Shown piece after piece: positions 6,705-8,309 of a stretch of 8,309 nucleotides of DNA. Made by a program: the position numbers and the translations under genes. A model generated the notes under the pieces. That model worked only from the letters and a program-made list of their open reading frames with translations, made no database searches and had not been told where the DNA came from. The DNA is from Clostridia bacterium (GTDB taxonomy: Bacteria; Bacillota; Clostridia; Oscillospirales; UBA644), in contig WHHJ01000069.1 of the NCBI GenBank assembly GCA_014872655.1, positions 1 through 8,309 of the forward strand. The letters are read 5' to 3'. The first letter of the stretch is position 1. Each line of letters starts with the position of its first letter.

Positions 6705-7661
6705 ATGCAGAGAAAACGCCGTAAGAAAAAACGATTTGGAGTATTTTTGTTTTTGCTTGTAGTTTGTATCGGCATAGGTATAATGTTTGTGCCGTGGGCA
6801 ATGCAGCCGGAAAATTTCAGAGAGGTAAAGAATAAAATAAATGGTTTTCTCTACAAAGAAGATTTTCCTGACTCTTATAATGCAAAATCGCTGATTTTGG
6901 TGGATTGTTCTGATGATGAAATATTTGTTTCAAAAAACGAGAACGAGCCACAAATTCCTGCAAGTTTAGCCAAGCTGTTTGTTATTGAGTATGCGTCAAC
7001 TTTAGCAGACCTTGATAGTATCGTTGTTGCAGACTATGGTGCTATTTCACTCACGAAACCTGGCTCGTCTGTTGCTCAAATCAAGGAAAAAGAATACTTT
7101 TTACACAATCTATTTGCGGCAATGTTAGTACCGTCAGGGAATGACGCAGCTTATGTGGTTGCTGATTATTGTGGAGGATTACTTTCGCCGCAAGCAGAAA
7201 GCTGTCAAGAGCGTGTGAGGATTTTCATGGAGAACTTAAACCTGCATTTGCAACAGCAGGGGTACTTAGACACAGTTTTATATGATCCGAGTGGTTTTGA
7301 TATGGAGGCACTTACCACCACTTTAGATTTGAAAGAAGTAGTATATCGGTTGTTGGAATACTCGTGGTTTAGAGAAATTGTATCTCAAAACACTTATACG
7401 GCAACACTGCCTGATGGCAGTACACAAATATGGCAGAATACAAACGCCTTCCTTGATCCGACATCCGAATATTACAACGAAAATGTATGCGGAATTAAGA
7501 CTGGCTCTCTGTCTGACGACTATAACTTGATTGTGCTTTATCAGCAGCACGGAAAAGAGTTTTTGATATGCAGTTTAGGCTCTCAGTCCGATTCCTCTCG
7601 TTATGACGATGTGAATTTTATTCTGAAAACGATTGATGAATCGTATTATCTCACGCAATAA
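6705..7661 (+). CDS. Membrane-anchored D-alanyl-D-alanine carboxypeptidase (peptidase S11)
   Basis: A 318-residue penicillin-binding-type serine peptidase. All three active-site motifs are present: SLAK (S87 nucleophile, K90) in IPASLAKLF, SGN (144-146) in MLVPSGNDAAY, and KTG (265-267) in CGIKTGS. YDPSGFDMEALTTTLDL and the NTNAFL segment before KTG also follow the S11 pattern. It should remove the last D-Ala from pentapeptide stems outside the cell. Anchoring is unusual: a very basic start (RKRRKKKR) and one helix (about 11-31) look like an uncleaved N-terminal anchor, and the chain stops soon after the catalytic domain, without the C-terminal domain and amphipathic helix of PBP5. ATG 6705 is chosen because GGAGG (6689-6693) overlaps the upstream GTG. 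Removing D-Ala-D-Ala termini lowers the vancomycin target, which fits a Van-type controller. Confidence 0.92.
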   Translation: MQRKRRKKKRFGVFLFLLVVCIGIGIMFVPWAMQPENFREVKNKINGFLYKEDFPDSYNAKSLILVDCSDDEIFVSKNENEPQIPASLAKLFVIEYASTLADLDSIVVADYGAISLTKPGSSVAQIKEKEYFLHNLFAAMLVPSGNDAAYVVADYCGGLLSPQAESCQERVRIFMENLNLHLQQQGYLDTVLYDPSGFDMEALTTTLDLKEVVYRLLEYSWFREIVSQNTYTATLPDGSTQIWQNTNAFLDPTSEYYNENVCGIKTGSLSDDYNLIVLYQQHGKEFLICSLGSQSDSSRYDDVNFILKTIDESYYLTQ

Positions 7662-7726
7662 ATCTTATGTTGTCCAAGACAAAAAAACTAACCAAGGGGG
7701 GTGATAATATCGGACGAATCGTAATA

Positions 7727-8125
7727 ATGGAGTTCAAAGCACAAGACTCAACAGCCTTTGACGATATGCTGGCTTTTGTAAAACAGCACCCTGATTTTGA
7801 AAAATTAGAGATTTCATATGAGCCGACATTATCCCTTTCCGGCTTAGAAATCAATTTGAGCCGGCGCAGAGTTATCAATAACGGTCAGGAAATTGAACTG
7901 ACCGTCAAAGAGTACGATATACTCTGCTTGCTCGCAGCCAATAAAGGTCGTGTTCTTACATACGAGCAGATTTATGATAAGGTGTGGGGCGAAATATCAG
8001 CAGGCAATGAAAAGGATACCGTAGGCTTTCACATTCGGAATCTTCGTAAAAAACTTTGTGATACAAACTCTCACTTTTCCATAGATAGTGTTCGTGAGAT
8101 CGGCTACCGCTTTAACAGTCAGTAA
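7727..8125 (+). CDS. Receiver-less OmpR-type winged-helix regulator (start uncertain)
   Basis: As called here, 132 residues. About 36-132 is a full OmpR/PhoB winged-helix domain: LSLSGLEINLSRRRVINNGQ, LTVKEYDILCLLAANKGRVLTYEQIYDKVW, the recognition-helix stretch TVGFHIRNLRKKL and the wing VREIGYRF. The receiver domain with its Asp is missing. In its place is a short N-terminal piece (EFKAQDSTAFDDMLAFVKQ). The start is unclear. A strong site AAGGGGGGTG (7694-7703) points to an in-frame ATC at 7709, ATG 7727 is 23 bases beyond it, and ATG 7667 would put the site inside the gene and has none of its own. Continuing the frame upstream adds GRIVI, a likely beta-strand, so the true protein may start near 7709. 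It is last in the operon, followed by a hairpin. It could modulate the VanR circuit; its target is unknown. Confidence 0.8.
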   Translation: MEFKAQDSTAFDDMLAFVKQHPDFEKLEISYEPTLSLSGLEINLSRRRVINNGQEIELTVKEYDILCLLAANKGRVLTYEQIYDKVWGEISAGNEKDTVGFHIRNLRKKLCDTNSHFSIDSVREIGYRFNSQ

Positions 8126-8129
8126 GCAG

Positions 8130-8172
8130 TCCCTCGTAGTTCATAATGAATTGCGAGGGATTATTCATTTTC
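8130..8172 (+). terminator. Hairpin ending the operon
   Basis: TCCCTCG (8130-8136) pairs with CGAGGGA (8154-8160). An inner TTCAT/ATGAA pair (8140-8144/8146-8150) leaves a one-base loop that would open up in practice. The hairpin starts five bases after the last stop codon and is followed by the T-rich but interrupted run TTATTCATTTTC. It is probably an intrinsic terminator of moderate strength. Confidence 0.65.
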
Positions 8173-8309
8173 TAAGACGGTATGTCGGAATTTGATAAAT
8201 CCCTGCAAATGTTGATTTTATACGACTGTTAAGAGCAATATCGTGTCTAAACTTGCGACTGGACTTTGCATTTTCTACGAGTTATCTTCGTAATATCTCG
8301 GCATTATAC
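8173..8309. other. Right-hand end of window, no supported gene
   Basis: Nothing firm is coded here. On the - strand a frame from about 8281 down to 8174 is open for 36 codons and ends in the TGA complementary to the bases just after the hairpin; it is preceded by an in-frame TAA. It could be the tail of a convergent or decayed gene, but the length is within chance. On the + strand only a 16-codon ATG frame (8184-8234) without a ribosome binding site is seen. The pentamer TCGTA occurs three times on one strand or the other (8225, 8280, 8288). Confidence 0.35.

Noticed and set aside
6715..6729. CGTAAGAAAA near the start of the carboxypeptidase gene as another VanR box
   Set aside because: It falls inside codons for the basic Arg/Lys stretch, there is no promoter beside it, and an A-rich match there is expected by chance.

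Overview
The window looks like accessory DNA from a low-G+C Gram-positive anaerobe, most likely a gut Clostridia member (Lachnospiraceae/Oscillospiraceae type). The basis is the A+T-rich sequence, strong AGGAGG-type ribosome binding sites, a lipoprotein-anchored adaptor in place of a periplasmic one, and VanG-type regulatory genes. No taxonomic marker gene is present, so this placement is inference.

Layout, all genes on the + strand. (1) 3-836: the 3' part of an IS30-family DDE transposase whose start lies outside the window. (2) 837-1196: non-coding DNA with an 11-bp inverted repeat (840-850/949-959) and a tandem array of 20-bp TTACAAA units (1010-1109), probably the right end of the insertion sequence or DNA linked to it. 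(3) 1197-3246: a near-consensus promoter followed by a tightly packed vanU-vanR-vanS-like module encoding a small Cro/C1 regulator, an OmpR-family response regulator and a histidine kinase. (4) 3241-3360: a dense regulatory region with three matches to the VanR box, an extended -10 promoter with no good -35, and a long hairpin ending in six T. (5) 3384-8125: an apparent operon of adaptor lipoprotein, ABC ATPase, FtsX/MacB-type permease, unknown lipoprotein, membrane-anchored S11 D,D-carboxypeptidase and a receiver-less winged-helix regulator, closed by a hairpin at 8130-8160. (6) 8173-8309: no gene that can be supported.

The proposed logic is as follows. VanS senses an envelope signal, perhaps a glycopeptide or another cell-wall antibiotic, and phosphorylates VanR. 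VanR then activates the operon through boxes that begin at the vanS stop codon. The operon would pump or extract an envelope-active compound (MacAB-like transporter) and trim D-Ala-D-Ala ends from peptidoglycan precursors (S11 enzyme). No D-Ala-D-Lac/D-Ser ligase, VanH, VanX/XY, VanT or VanW is present. The main point of interest is therefore a Van-type control module that seems to drive a different effector set: transporter, D,D-carboxypeptidase and an uncharacterised lipoprotein. Genes were recognised from memory of protein families. No database search was possible.
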